Shown here piece by piece: positions 7,672-17,297 of a stretch of DNA of 64,000 nucleotides. Both the position numbers and the translations under genes were made by a program. The DNA lies in the NCBI GenBank assembly GCA_947499125.1, contig CANMMP010000004.1, forward strand, positions 62,001-126,000. The letters are read 5' to 3'. This stretch comes from an uncultured Pontibacter sp. (GTDB taxonomy: Bacteria > Bacteroidota > Bacteroidia > Cytophagales > Hymenobacteraceae). Numbering within the stretch: the stretch's first letter is position 1; every line of letters begins with the position of its first letter. The notes beneath the pieces are model-generated. The model saw only the letters and a program-made list of their open reading frames with translations, made no database searches and was not told where the DNA came from.

Positions 7672-9213
7672 ATGCTATACTTTGATTATGTAGTGATCGG
7701 CAGCGGAATTGCAGGGCTAACCTTTGCCCTAGAAGCAGCTGCGCATGGCCGGGTTGCTATAGTTTGCAAAGCAGCCCTTTATGAAACCAATACCATGTAC
7801 GCGCAGGGTGGTATTGCTGCAGTGCTAAGTTCAATCGATTCATTTGAGCAACATGTGCAGGACACACTAACTGCCGGCGCCGGACTGTGCGACGAGGCAG
7901 CTGTGCGATTTATGGTAGAGCGGGCTCCCGAAAGTATAAACTGGCTGCAGGAGCAGGGTGTTTACTTTGATACTGATAACGATAAAACCATAGCTTTAGG
8001 CTTAGAAGGTGGTCACAGCCAGCATCGCATTGTGCATGTAAAAGACCATACAGGCCTTAGCATACAACAAGTGCTGGGACAGGCAGTGCGACAGCACAGG
8101 AACATCACTATACTGGAGCACCATATGGCTCTCGAGCTGCTGATCCAGGATGAAAAATGCCAGGGCGTACAGCTACTGGATTTGAAAACGCATGAAGCCA
8201 GATCCATACTTGCTAAAGCTGTAGTGTTAGCAACGGGCGGCTCCGGGCAGATCTACCAGCACACCACCAATCCAACTATAGCTACCGGCGACGGACTAGC
8301 CATGGCCCATCGGGCGGGCGCAAAGATCAGTAACATGGAGTTCTTCCAGTTTCACCCGACGGCACTCTACAATCCTGCATCAAAAGATACATTCCTGATA
8401 AGCGAAGCATTGCGTGGCGCGGGTGCAGAACTGGTTTTACCCGATGGCACACCGTTTATGCACCGTTACCACCCGCAGGGCTCATTGGCTCCGCGCGATG
8501 TGGTGGCCCGGGCAGTGTACCATGAAATGCAACTGCATAACTCCTCATGTTTATACTTAGATGCGCGAAACTTAGCAGAGGGGCATATGCAGCAGCATTT
8601 TCCGCTGATCTATAACAAATGTAAAAGTATAGCCATATTAGCTGAGCGCGACCTGATACCTATAGTTCCGGCTGCGCATTACCAGTGTGGTGGCGTAGTT
8701 ACTAATCTGTATGGACAAACTTCGGTGCCAGGTTTGTATGCCGTGGGCGAAGTAGCCTGCACCGGCGTGCATGGCGCTAACCGCTTGGCCAGCAACTCGC
8801 TTTTAGAGGGGCTGGTATTTGGCAAAGCGGCGGCTGTACATGCTTCTGAAACGATACAGCAACAAAGGCTGACTTCTTACCAAAGTATAATCTGTAACCG
8901 CTTACATTATACAGGCCATTTAACTTATGCAGATACTTTAACAATAGACGGTCTGAGGGAAGAACTGAAACTAACTATGTGGGAAAACACAGGAATAGTT
9001 AGAACGACAGCCGGGTTGGCAGAAGCAAACTATAAGCTCGCCATGATAAGATCAGAAGCTGAGAAGCTCACCTCATTATCAGCAGAACTACAGGAACTAC
9101 GGAATATGCTGGCTGTGGCCGAGCTAACTATAAAAGCTTGCCTTGAACGGAAAGAAAGTATAGGTGGTCATTTTGTTGAGAATCAGTCTGTTAAAATTGA
9201 ACAATTGGCATAG
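7672..9213 (+). CDS. nadB: L-aspartate oxidase
   Basis: NadB is the FAD enzyme that oxidises L-aspartate to iminoaspartate, feeding NadA. The 513-residue protein begins with the dinucleotide-binding motif VIGSGIAGLTFALEAA (about 8-23). It has the YAQGGIAAV segment, GLEGGHSQHRIVH, the ATGGSGQIYQHTTNP segment, the RGAGAELV...APRDVVARA region and the C-terminal HGANRLASNSLLEGLVFG segment that closes the FAD site. Its length is close to E. coli NadB (540). The start is at 7672, just after a repeat-derived GGGGACA run. It probably has its own promoter because of the long spacer after nadA. Confidence 0.96.
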   Translation: MLYFDYVVIGSGIAGLTFALEAAAHGRVAIVCKAALYETNTMYAQGGIAAVLSSIDSFEQHVQDTLTAGAGLCDEAAVRFMVERAPESINWLQEQGVYFDTDNDKTIALGLEGGHSQHRIVHVKDHTGLSIQQVLGQAVRQHRNITILEHHMALELLIQDEKCQGVQLLDLKTHEARSILAKAVVLATGGSGQIYQHTTNPTIATGDGLAMAHRAGAKISNMEFFQFHPTALYNPASKDTFLISEALRGAGAELVLPDGTPFMHRYHPQGSLAPRDVVARAVYHEMQLHNSSCLYLDARNLAEGHMQQHFPLIYNKCKSIAILAERDLIPIVPAAHYQCGGVVTNLYGQTSVPGLYAVGEVACTGVHGANRLASNSLLEGLVFGKAAAVHASETIQQQRLTSYQSIICNRLHYTGHLTYADTLTIDGLREELKLTMWENTGIVRTTAGLAEANYKLAMIRSEAEKLTSLSAELQELRNMLAVAELTIKACLERKESIGGHFVENQSVKIEQLA

Positions 9214-9601
9214 GTAAATTGTATAGGTTATAAGCGCAACAATATATAGTTGAGGCAGCGTATAAAGCATAACTGTTGCATTTCAATTTTATATCCGCTT
9301 ACTTTGGACAACCAAAATTTACTGTGCCGTGTCACCATATAGTACACATACACATAGCTTACAAATGTCGCTGACAGGATTTGTCGCTGCTTCTCATCAC
9401 GTGTCCCTCAGTGATGAACTGAATGGTTATTGCCTTAACTTTTTCTCAACTCCCAAGGACTTTAACAAGTAAGCCGGAACCACATATTTTTTTCCGGCCC
9501 CCATCGCGTTTGCGTGTCTGTGTAAGCAGGTGGCAGCTATAGTTTGCTGCGCGTGTTTGCCCGGGATGTAACACCTTTTCTTTTAAAATTTACGAACAGA
9601 T
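9214..9601. other. Intergenic region upstream of the FMN glutamate-synthase-like gene
   Basis: This 388-bp stretch has no open frame or RNA gene that I can support. TACTTTGG at about 9300-9307 is one base short of a full TAnnTTTG element. I see no palindrome or terminator-like hairpin of note after nadB. Confidence 0.4.
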
Positions 9602-11164
9602 ATGTTAACCAAACTTAGCGTAAGGCAACTTATTGCAGTTGCTTTTGCTGCCATTTATGCCCTGGTTTTTTACCTGGGCTACCAGCATGCTGCATATTAC
9701 CTGCTGCTTATACCTGTACTGCCGTTGCAGGCGGTATATATCCATAACATTCGCCAGCCGAAGCACTCTATTCTGCGCAACTACCCGCTGGTGGGTTATC
9801 TGCGTTACTTTTTTGAGAGCATCAGGCCCGAAATACGTCAGTATTTCTTTGAGTCGGACCTGGATGGCAAGCCGTTTAGCCGCCGCCAGCGCTCTATTGT
9901 TTACCAGCGTGCCAAGAACGTGCGCCAGACCGTGCCGTTTGGTATGCAGGCCAATAGCCAGGAGAACGGTTTTGAGTGGATCGCCCATTCTATGTTCCCG
10001 GTGCATATAAAAGAAGAAGACCTGCGCGTAACGGTGGGCAGCCGCCGCTGCAAACAACCGTATAGCGCCAGTATCTATAATATTTCGGCCATGAGTTATG
10101 GTTCGCTTAGCAAAACGGCTGTTACTGCTCTTAGCGGTGGCGCTAAGCTGGATAATTTTGCCCATAACACCGGCGAAGGTGGCGTGAGCCCGTTCCATAT
10201 AGAAGGCGGCGGCGACCTGATCTGGCAGATCGGTACCGGTTACTTTGGCTGCCGCGATGCGAAAGGCAATTTTAGCGAGACACTGTTTGAAGAGCAGGTA
10301 GCGCACCCGAACATTAAAATGGTGGAGCTAAAGCTGTCGCAGGGCGCCAAGCCGGGCCACGGCGGTATATTACCGGCAGCTAAAAATACGCCCGAAATTG
10401 CCGCTATACGCAAAGTTGTGCCGCATACTACAGTTGCGTCGCCTCCGGGCCACTCTGCTTTCAATGACCAGTTTACCATGCTGCTGTTTATTGAGAAGCT
10501 GCGTATTCTGTCAAAAGGTAAGCCGGTGGGCATTAAGCTTTGTATTGGTAACAAGCAGGAGTTTGAGCGTCTTTGCCAGGAAATGATGCATAACCAGATC
10601 TTCCCGGATTTTATAACGATAGATGGTGCCGAGGGCGGTACAGGTGCTGCGCCGCTGGAATTTACCGATAGTTTGGGTATGCCACTTTACGATTCGCTCG
10701 CCTTTACTCATGCCATGCTGAAGAAGTATAACCTGCGCAACGAGATAAAAATTATGGCTGCCGGCAAGATCATAACCGGGGTGGATATTATAAAAGCGAT
10801 CTCGCTGGGTGCTGATATGTGTTATAGTGCACGCGGTATGATGTTCGCGCTGGGTTGTATACAGGCCCTGCAATGCGACTCTGGTAAATGCCCGGTTGGT
10901 ATTGCCACGCAGGAGCCAAGTTTGTATAAAGGCTTAGATGTTTCGGATAAACGTGTACGAGTAGCCAACTTCCATCGTAATACTATAAAGTCAACTATAG
11001 AAGTAATGGAGGCCTGCGGTTTTGAAGGTCTGCGTAACATCACCCCCGACAAAATATTCCGTCGTGTGGAGTCGGGTAAGACCAGGAGCTTTGAGCAACT
11101 ATACTTCAAAACTGCGCAGTCAGGCACTATACGTCCTTCTGAGCATCAACTTATATTGAACTGA
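9602..11164 (+). CDS. FMN-binding glutamate synthase family protein, membrane-anchored
   Basis: The 520-residue protein matches the stand-alone FMN glutamate synthase domain (GltB central/FMN part) and lacks both the N-terminal glutamine amidotransferase and the C-terminal gxGxG domain. Two hydrophobic segments (about 8-50) likely anchor it in the inner membrane. Core motifs include MSYGSLSKTAVTALSGGAK, NTGEGGVSP, SQGAKPGHGG, TIDGAEGGTGAAP and the GADMCYSARGMMFALGC stretch with downstream CDSGKCPVGIATQ, the region that carries the 3Fe-4S cluster in true GltB. The family is annotated as glutamate synthase, but its real reaction in Bacteroidota is uncertain. It is followed 6 bp later by a Rnk-like gene. 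Confidence 0.88.
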   Translation: MLTKLSVRQLIAVAFAAIYALVFYLGYQHAAYYLLLIPVLPLQAVYIHNIRQPKHSILRNYPLVGYLRYFFESIRPEIRQYFFESDLDGKPFSRRQRSIVYQRAKNVRQTVPFGMQANSQENGFEWIAHSMFPVHIKEEDLRVTVGSRRCKQPYSASIYNISAMSYGSLSKTAVTALSGGAKLDNFAHNTGEGGVSPFHIEGGGDLIWQIGTGYFGCRDAKGNFSETLFEEQVAHPNIKMVELKLSQGAKPGHGGILPAAKNTPEIAAIRKVVPHTTVASPPGHSAFNDQFTMLLFIEKLRILSKGKPVGIKLCIGNKQEFERLCQEMMHNQIFPDFITIDGAEGGTGAAPLEFTDSLGMPLYDSLAFTHAMLKKYNLRNEIKIMAAGKIITGVDIIKAISLGADMCYSARGMMFALGCIQALQCDSGKCPVGIATQEPSLYKGLDVSDKRVRVANFHRNTIKSTIEVMEACGFEGLRNITPDKIFRRVESGKTRSFEQLYFKTAQSGTIRPSEHQLILN

Positions 11165-11170
11165 ACATTT

Positions 11171-11575
11171 ATGAATACGATCTATCTAACCGAAAAAGAT
11201 TACGAGCGTCTGCACAGCCTTGTGCAACTGCAGCGCCAGAACGGAAGCGCCGCTGCCGCCGAAGGCTTATGTAAAGAGCTGAAGCGTGCCAAAGTGGTAG
11301 CCTCCGAAGAAGTACCCGCCGATGTAATAACCATGAATTCGGTAGTACAATTGAAAGACCTGAAAAGCGGCAACCTGATGGAAATTACAGTAGTATACCC
11401 GAAAGATGCCGACCTGACTTCCCGCAAAATATCGGTGCTGGCGCCGGTAGCTACGGCTATACTTGGCTGCAAAGTAGGTGACGAAGTAGAGTGGCCGGCC
11501 CCGCAGGGAATGCTTTCCTATAAAGTAGAAAGTATAGTTTACCAACCAGAAGCAGCCGGCGACCTGTATCTATAG
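11171..11575 (+). CDS. GreA/GreB-family factor, Rnk-like
   Basis: This 134-residue protein has a short N-terminal helical region (about 8-45) and a C-terminal FKBP-like Gre domain: NSVVQLKDL, ITVVYPKDAD, ISVLAPVATAILGCKVGDEVEW and YKVESIVYQP. The coiled coil is far shorter than in GreA and lacks the acidic tip, as in Rnk (about 136 residues in E. coli), which binds RNA polymerase near the secondary channel and competes with Gre and DksA factors. It begins 6 bp after the preceding gene, so co-transcription is likely, although a functional link is not obvious. A strong hairpin terminator follows within 20 bp. Confidence 0.85.
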   Translation: MNTIYLTEKDYERLHSLVQLQRQNGSAAAAEGLCKELKRAKVVASEEVPADVITMNSVVQLKDLKSGNLMEITVVYPKDADLTSRKISVLAPVATAILGCKVGDEVEWPAPQGMLSYKVESIVYQPEAAGDLYL

Positions 11576-11590
11576 TTGCCCGCATACTAT

Positions 11591-11638
11591 AAACTATAAA
11601 GCCAGTGTTACGAACTTGTAGCGCTGGCTTTATAGTTT
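11591..11638. terminator. Bidirectional hairpin terminator
   Basis: A perfect 15-bp stem pairs AAACTATAAAGCCAG (11591-11605) with CTGGCTTTATAGTTT (11624-11638) around an 18-base loop. The AT-rich outer half of the stem supplies the U-tract in both directions. It lies between the Rnk-like gene (+) and a small minus-strand frame whose stop codon overlaps the stem end. The stem is built from the over-used word AACTATA. Confidence 0.8.
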
Positions 11639-11810
11639 ATAAGTTGGTGATATCGGGCTTCCTGATGCAGCAGGTACTTTGTACCGGTAGATGATCTGTT
11701 TCCCGGCAAGTGTTCTTTGCACAGGTGCTTGGTTTTGTGTTTTGCTGATCCAGTTGTTCTTTTAATTGGTTGAGCTGTTTGCCGAAAGCGTAGATATACA
11801 TTGATTCCAT
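11637..11810 (-). CDS. Small hypothetical protein (57 residues)
   Basis: An open frame starts at an ATG at 11810 and reads MESMYIYAFGKQLNQLKEQL, then a Gln/Asn-rich part and a Cys-containing tail. An upstream in-frame ATG at 11867 would add 19 residues. Codon choice (GAA, CAG, CTG, AAA) looks like the neighbours, and the bidirectional terminator touching its stop codon would fit a convergent gene pair. I do not recognise a family. It could equally be chance; confidence is low. Confidence 0.35.
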   Translation of the reverse strand: MESMYIYAFGKQLNQLKEQLDQQNTKPSTCAKNTCRETDHLPVQSTCCIRKPDITNL

Positions 11811-11917
11811 GGTGTTATAGTTTATCTGTTTAAGATCTGTTACACCATGATGACGGATAGGCAGCACAAAAGACGCAGCCTGAGCTTCAATATTTTATAT
11901 TTGGTTCAAACTATAGT

Positions 11918-14464
11918 TTACAGCGGTCTTTTCTTGGTGCCGCGAGTGGCCTGGGCCTCCAGTGGGTTGTCGGGCCAGTGGTGTTTGGGGTAGCGACCGC
12001 GCAGGTCTTTGCGTACATCAAAATAGCCGTTGTTCCAGAAGCTGCGCAGGTCGCGGGTAACCTGTACCGGGCGCGAGGCCGGCGACAATAAGTGTATAAG
12101 CAACGGCACTTTACCATCACCAATTTTAGGTGTGTCCAGCATGCCAAACACTTCCTGCAGGCGTACGGCCAGTACAGGTGTAGTTGGGTCTGAATAATCT
12201 AAGGCGATGCGGGAGTCGCTTGGCACAGGCAGGTGTGTAGGAGCAAGGCGGTCCATGTCCTGGCGCTGTTCCCAGCTCAGGTCCTGCAACAGCATTTCGT
12301 TAAAGTCCAGCTTTGAAATCTGCTCTATAGTTCGCAAGCCAACCAAATTTGGTAACAGCCATAGTTCCATCTTATCTTCCAATGCCGTATCCGATACATC
12401 AGGCCATAGTTCCGGGTTAAGCTGGTGCAGGAAAGCCAGCCGTTGCCGGGTTTTTATGGCCTGATCCGGCCAGGGCAGTCTGTCTATTCCTTTTTGTTGT
12501 AATACCTGCAAAAGTATAGTGGCTACTTGTTCGGCATCGGGGTTGGGTTGGCTGGTTTCCTGTAGTATAAGTGCGCCAAGCCGGGTTATTTTCCGGGCAA
12601 CAACTTTACCTATAACATCATCAAAACGTAGCTCATCTATAGTTTCCAGCTGCGTGGTAAAGTGCTTCTCAATTTCTGATTTAGTAATAGGCGCTGCAAG
12701 CAATACACGGGGCTGGTTGCCTAAGTCTAAGTGGGCGATGCCGTAATATTCTGCTTCTGAGAAAAGTTCGGTGGGTAGCTGCGCTTTTTGCCCGGTTACC
12801 AGCCGCACACGGCCAGAGTTTTCGCGTTGGGCCAGGCGGTCGGGGTAGGCGAGGGCGGCCAGCAAACCGGCTGCATCAGGGTTTATAGTTGCTGCATTTT
12901 CACGCATTTTCTGACGGAGGTTCTGGGCCTGTTCTTTCACGCGGCGCAGTGCGTTCTCATCTATCGTAAAACCCGGAATTGGCGGACGTTTACCTGCCAG
13001 TATTTCCAGGCGCAATTGCAGGTCGGGCAGGTTATTGCCACGGCCCATCTCCAGCGGTTTCAGAATGTCTTTTTCGGTTAGCAAAGCAGCCAGCGCACAG
13101 GCAGTAGCACCTTCGCCTAAACTATGGCCTATTACTACTAAATGCCCTAAACGTGGCGGCAGACCAAGCGGTGCCAGTGTTTTGCCATGTTTTGTCGGTT
13201 TGCCTTCCTTGTCAAGCGCCTCCAGGCGCTGCAGCAGGTCGCGGGCCAGCGAGAGGGCAGCGACAGGAGGCGTGTCCAGCCATTTCAGATCGGTTACATC
13301 GGTAATGCCCCAAATGGCCAGCTCAAGTGCCAGGCCAGTCAGGTCGGCTTCGCATATTTCGGGTGCCTGACGGTCAGGGAGTTGTAGCTGGTCGGCGGTG
13401 CTCCAAAGGCGGTAACAGATGCCTGGGCCAAGGCGTCCGGCGCGGCCACGACGCTGGTCGGCTGCAGCTTTTGATACCGGTATAGTTGCCAGTGTGGTAA
13501 GGCCGGTGCGTGGCACAAACTGGGGCACCCGCGCAAAGCCGCCATCAATCACAATTTTTACGCCTTCTATCGTTAAACTGGTTTCGGCAATGCTGGTGGC
13601 CAATACCACTTTGCGCTTGCCTTTGGGAGCCGGTTGTATGGCAGCGAGTTGTTTGGCAAGTGTAAGGTCGCCGTGTAATATATGGATGTCTGTAGTTTCG
13701 GGTAGTTTACCTTCCAGCTGCGCAGCTACGCGTTTCATTTCGCCCATGCCCGGCAAAAAAGCCAGTATGTCGCCCTCGCTGTAGTTGGTAAGTGCCTGGC
13801 GTATAGTTTTGGGTAACAGGTTAGAAAGGCGTTCGGCGGGGCGGTTACCGGCTGTGGCTACTTCGGCAGGAGAAAGGTAATGCGTTTCTACATCATACTG
13901 CCGGCCTTCGCTGCGCACTACGGGTGCCTGCAGCCAGTTGCCAACCATCGTTGCATCTAAGGTCGCACTCATTACCAAAATCCGCAGGTCGGGGCGCAGC
14001 ACAGCCTGTGTATCTAACGCCAAAGCCAGACCTACATCGGCCTGCAGATTACGTTCATGAAACTCATCAAAGATAATGGCGGCTATGCCCTCCAGGGTAG
14101 GATCGTCCTGCAACAGGCGGGTTAAAATGCCCTCGGTTACAACTTCTACTCTCGTTTTAGCCGATACCTTATGCTCCATGCGCACCCAATAGCCCACCGT
14201 TTGCCCTACGGTTTCGCCCAGCAGATCGGCCATGCGTTCGGCGGCGGCACGGGTGGCTAGTCTGCGCGGTTCCAGCACGAGTATCTTACCATCGTTTCGC
14301 CAGCTGGCCTGCAACAGCGCAAGCGGCACCAATGTGGTTTTACCGGCTCCGGGTGGGGCTTCCAGCACAGCTTTGTTACTGCTATCCAGGGCAGCCAATA
14401 AGCGTGGCAGGGCCTCTTTTACGGGCAGGTCGGGTAGTTGCTCTAAAGTATAAGTGCTCTGCAT
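11918..14464 (-). CDS. hrpB: ATP-dependent helicase HrpB (DExH, DEAH/RHA)
   Basis: The 848-residue protein is a full-length HrpB-type superfamily 2 helicase of the DEAH/RHA group. It has Walker A APPGAGKTT (GKT at 41-43), the DEFH box in IIFDEFHERN, the MSATL motif III, and the motif VI region DQRRGRAGR with the preceding TSIAETSLTI motif V. The HrpB_C domain closes the protein. HrpB is a presumed RNA helicase without a firmly assigned substrate. The pseudouridine synthase gene ends 6 bp upstream of the start, so the two are probably one operon, which fits an RNA-related role. Length compares well with E. coli HrpB (about 810-820). Confidence 0.95.
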   Translation of the reverse strand: MQSTYTLEQLPDLPVKEALPRLLAALDSSNKAVLEAPPGAGKTTLVPLALLQASWRNDGKILVLEPRRLATRAAAERMADLLGETVGQTVGYWVRMEHKVSAKTRVEVVTEGILTRLLQDDPTLEGIAAIIFDEFHERNLQADVGLALALDTQAVLRPDLRILVMSATLDATMVGNWLQAPVVRSEGRQYDVETHYLSPAEVATAGNRPAERLSNLLPKTIRQALTNYSEGDILAFLPGMGEMKRVAAQLEGKLPETTDIHILHGDLTLAKQLAAIQPAPKGKRKVVLATSIAETSLTIEGVKIVIDGGFARVPQFVPRTGLTTLATIPVSKAAADQRRGRAGRLGPGICYRLWSTADQLQLPDRQAPEICEADLTGLALELAIWGITDVTDLKWLDTPPVAALSLARDLLQRLEALDKEGKPTKHGKTLAPLGLPPRLGHLVVIGHSLGEGATACALAALLTEKDILKPLEMGRGNNLPDLQLRLEILAGKRPPIPGFTIDENALRRVKEQAQNLRQKMRENAATINPDAAGLLAALAYPDRLAQRENSGRVRLVTGQKAQLPTELFSEAEYYGIAHLDLGNQPRVLLAAPITKSEIEKHFTTQLETIDELRFDDVIGKVVARKITRLGALILQETSQPNPDAEQVATILLQVLQQKGIDRLPWPDQAIKTRQRLAFLHQLNPELWPDVSDTALEDKMELWLLPNLVGLRTIEQISKLDFNEMLLQDLSWEQRQDMDRLAPTHLPVPSDSRIALDYSDPTTPVLAVRLQEVFGMLDTPKIGDGKVPLLIHLLSPASRPVQVTRDLRSFWNNGYFDVRKDLRGRYPKHHWPDNPLEAQATRGTKKRPL

Positions 14465-14470
14465 CGCAGC

Positions 14471-15070
14471 TTATTGTGACGCTATAAATTCTGGCTCCGG
14501 AACAGGAATGTCAAACTTCTCAACTTCTATCACGCCGCCGGGCTGCAAATCGCCTAAATACACATCACCAACACGTACACGTACCAGCCGCAAGGTCGGA
14601 AAACCTACGGCAGCTGTCATTTTACGCACCTGGCGGTATTTGCCTTCTGAAACGGTAATAGAAACCCAACTGGTAGGGCCGTGGCGGTCGTCGCGGATCT
14701 TGCGGGTTCGTGGAGCAAAGCCGGGGTCTTCTTCTAAACGGAAAGCTTTACAAGGCAATGTTTCGTAGTGGCCGCCTTCCAACCCTATGGTTACGCCTTC
14801 CTGCATTTGCTGCACGGCTTCGTCGGTCATCAGGCCATCAACCTGCGCATAGTATTCTTTTTCTACTGTTTTCCTGCGTACCAGCTCGCTCACTTTTCCA
14901 TCAGTGGTAAGCAGCAGCAGGCCTTCGCTTTTTTCGTCCAGGCGGCCAATGGACATGGTGCCGGCAGGGAAGTCGTGCAGTTCACCTAAGAGCTTTTTCT
15001 TTTTAAGTTCGCAAACAAACTGACTCATATAGCCATACGGCTTGTGTATGATAAAATGGCGGTGCTTCAT
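14471..15070 (-). CDS. rRNA pseudouridine synthase, RsuA/RluE-type
   Basis: This 199-residue protein converts uridine to pseudouridine in rRNA. It begins directly with the catalytic fold (FIIHKPYGYMSQF), and the active-site motif is IGRLDEKSEGLLLLT (about 42-56) with the invariant Asp. Later motifs are VEKEYYAQVDG and the C-terminal VSEGKYRQVRKM. There is no N-terminal S4 domain. This short form corresponds to the RluE class, which modifies 23S rRNA (U2457 in E. coli), but the exact target is inferred. It is 6 bp upstream of hrpB on the same strand. Confidence 0.88.
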   Translation of the reverse strand: MKHRHFIIHKPYGYMSQFVCELKKKKLLGELHDFPAGTMSIGRLDEKSEGLLLLTTDGKVSELVRRKTVEKEYYAQVDGLMTDEAVQQMQEGVTIGLEGGHYETLPCKAFRLEEDPGFAPRTRKIRDDRHGPTSWVSITVSEGKYRQVRKMTAAVGFPTLRLVRVRVGDVYLGDLQPGGVIEVEKFDIPVPEPEFIASQ

Positions 15071-15109
15071 GGTAAAGGTAATAAAGCTGCAAGTTAGCCA
15101 TTTTATAGT

Positions 15110-16585
15110 TTACCTTTTGCGTAACATGCGCCCGGCGCGTTCTTGGGTCGGTTTTCCGTTTTGTTTGATGATCCTGCCATTGAGAATTATAGTTTGAAAA
15201 CCGGAAGAAAGTTGAGCCGGATCTTCAAAGCTCGCATGTTCTTTTATCTCCTTTGGATCAAATAACAGCAGGTCAGCTTTGTAGCCTTCTTTGATCAAGC
15301 CTCTGTCTTTTATACCTATAGTTTCAGCGGTGAGGCCTGTCATTTTACGGATGGCTTCCTGAAGCGGAAAGAGTTGTTTTTTATAGACGAAAGTCTCTAT
15401 CATGCGGGCAAAAGAGCCATAGCTGCGCGGATGGTTCATAAACGGACTGCCGTCAGTGCAAAGCATGGTATAAGGGTACTTGAGGAGGGTATCCTGCAAA
15501 GCATCATCCATAATAAAATAAGCTCCAAAAGCGCCGTAAGGACCGATGTCGTGCATGAGCACTTCTTCAAAAGGCTTCTGTAATTCTTCTGAAAGCTGTT
15601 CCAGTGTTTTGCCTTTGTAAGGTCCTGTTCCGATTAACGTTGCTTCAGGCCCGTTGCGGAAAATAATCTTGTCTTTGAGAAATTGTTTCAGCTCTTCGCC
15701 TCTTGTGGCTTTAACCTGTTCGTAATCGTGTGGTTTTTTGGCCCAGTCGGGGAACAGGATCTCAATGGAAGTATAGCTGGCTGTGTATGGGTAAAAATCG
15801 GCAGTGGCTTTTATACCTTTTGCGCGGGCTTCATCAAGTAAATTACATATCTCTTCAGCGCGGCCGGTGCCTTTGCCATACACTACTTTTATATGCGATA
15901 TTTGTACCGGGCAGTATTTCCCCTGCGAGAGCAGTTCTTCAATGGCTGGAAGTATAGTAGCGTCGTCTTCGCTGCGCATATGGCTCATGATCATGCCGCC
16001 GCGTTCGCCTACGGTTTTTGCCAGCCTGTCCAGTTCGGGTGTTTTACAGTTGAGTCCGGGGTTATACTCCAGTCCGGTGGTCATTCCAAAGCAGCCCAAA
16101 TCCATGCCTTCGTGCAACAGCTTTTCCATCTGCTGCAGTTCAGCTTCGTCAGGTTCTGGTTTATAGGTGGCGCCAGACAGCATCCGGATGGTATTATGCC
16201 CCACAAACATCACAATATTAACGCCGGGCTGCAATTCCTCCACGCGGTTCATCCAGGTACTTAGTGCCTCTCCCGAAGTATAACTGTCTTCGCTCAGGTC
16301 GGGACTGAAACCATCCTGGCCCAGGCAAATAGTCGTCACGCCCATCTCCAGGAAATTACGGAAATCAGGAGTTTTAAAGACCTCGCCATGCGCATGGGCA
16401 TCTATAAAACCGGGCGTAAGTATAAGTCCGCTGGCATCTATCGTTTGTTTAGCCAATACATCTGACTTATTCTCTTTATCAATCAGGGAAATGGTATCAC
16501 CGGTAAGTGCTATAGTAGCGGAGTAAGGTTCAGAGCCGGTTCCGTCGTAAACTGTGGCGTTGGTTATGAGCAGGTCGTAGGTCAT
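15110..16585 (-). CDS. N-acyl-D-amino-acid deacylase / D-aminoacylase-like amidohydrolase
   Basis: The protein (491 residues from the ATG at 16585; a TTG three codons upstream is possible but less likely) is a metal-dependent amidohydrolase. The N-terminal beta sandwich (DLLITNATVYDGTG) leads to the metal motif GFIDAHAHGE (about 58-67), a conserved MGVTTICLGQDG, SHMRSEDD, and QISHIKVVYGK with a metal His. The C-terminal strand-rich part ends in LNGRIIKQNGKP. D-aminoacylases release D-amino acids from N-acyl forms, possibly from peptidoglycan or peptides; the substrate cannot be fixed here. No signal peptide is visible, so it is probably cytoplasmic. Confidence 0.87.
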   Translation of the reverse strand: MTYDLLITNATVYDGTGSEPYSATIALTGDTISLIDKENKSDVLAKQTIDASGLILTPGFIDAHAHGEVFKTPDFRNFLEMGVTTICLGQDGFSPDLSEDSYTSGEALSTWMNRVEELQPGVNIVMFVGHNTIRMLSGATYKPEPDEAELQQMEKLLHEGMDLGCFGMTTGLEYNPGLNCKTPELDRLAKTVGERGGMIMSHMRSEDDATILPAIEELLSQGKYCPVQISHIKVVYGKGTGRAEEICNLLDEARAKGIKATADFYPYTASYTSIEILFPDWAKKPHDYEQVKATRGEELKQFLKDKIIFRNGPEATLIGTGPYKGKTLEQLSEELQKPFEEVLMHDIGPYGAFGAYFIMDDALQDTLLKYPYTMLCTDGSPFMNHPRSYGSFARMIETFVYKKQLFPLQEAIRKMTGLTAETIGIKDRGLIKEGYKADLLLFDPKEIKEHASFEDPAQLSSGFQTIILNGRIIKQNGKPTQERAGRMLRKR

Positions 16586-16669
16586 GGGTGGCAATAGTAG
16601 TAAAATCTAACACGAACTTACAGGTTTTCGCGCAGCAGAAGTATAACTCTCCGGATTTTGTTTAGAGGA

Positions 16670-17161
16670 TCAGTCCAGCTCTCTTAGTAAACCTTCCAGG
16701 TCTAAAGCTTCGGTATACATGTTTACACCACCTGAATCGGTTTTTGGCCATTCATCTTTAGGGCGATCCCAGTATAGTTCCAGTCCATTCTGGTCGGGGT
16801 CGTTGAGGTAAATAGCTTCTGAAACGCCATGGTCTGAAGCGCCAGTGATTGGGTAGCCGGCATCCAGCAACCGTTTAAGTATAGCAGCCAGGTCTTTGCG
16901 GGTTGGATAAAGTATAGCCGCATGGAAAAGCCCAGCCGTATGGCGCGGTGCAGGTTCCTTGCCTTTGCTATACCAGGTATTCAGCCCGATATGGTGGTGG
17001 TAGCCGCCTGCCGATATAAAAGCTGCATCCTGACCATACATCTGTGTAAGCTCAAAGCCCAACAGGCCTGTGTAAAATTCGAGCGAGCGTTTTAAGTCTG
17101 CCACTTTTAAATGCACATGGCCGATGGCTGTTTTAGCTGGTACTTTATAGTTGTCTTCCAT
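16670..17161 (-). CDS. VOC-family protein (glyoxalase / extradiol dioxygenase fold, CatE-like)
   Basis: The 163-residue protein has one vicinal-oxygen-chelate repeat pair. It opens with AIGHVHLKVADLKRSLEFYTGLLGFEL, where the His in GHVHLKV is a likely metal ligand. A YHHHIGLNTW segment follows, then LFHAAILYPT, and NDPDQNGLELYWDRP carries the Glu ligand. This resembles the CatE (catechol 2,3-dioxygenase-like) subgroup, but the usual CatE form is about twice as long. The reaction is undefined. It is 84 bp upstream of the amidohydrolase on the same strand. Confidence 0.8.
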   Translation of the reverse strand: MEDNYKVPAKTAIGHVHLKVADLKRSLEFYTGLLGFELTQMYGQDAAFISAGGYHHHIGLNTWYSKGKEPAPRHTAGLFHAAILYPTRKDLAAILKRLLDAGYPITGASDHGVSEAIYLNDPDQNGLELYWDRPKDEWPKTDSGGVNMYTEALDLEGLLRELD

Positions 17162-17249
17162 TTTAAGCTATACTTGGTTTGTGTAATTTATACTTTATGT
17201 AGCTTCTGAAAGATGCTTTTTACTGTTTATACTTATACTTTCATATAAA

Positions 17250-17285
17250 AAAAGAAGGCACCTGTAGTATCAGGTGCCTTCTTTT
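17250..17285 (-). terminator. Rho-independent terminator after the beta-helix/PA14 gene
   Basis: Perfect 15-bp arms AAAAGAAGGCACCTG (17250-17264) and CAGGTGCCTTCTTTT (17271-17285) enclose a 6-base loop. On the minus strand the stem is followed by a run of seven T. It starts 13 bp beyond the stop codon of the secreted protein gene. Confidence 0.9.
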
Positions 17286-17297
17286 AAGTGAATATGG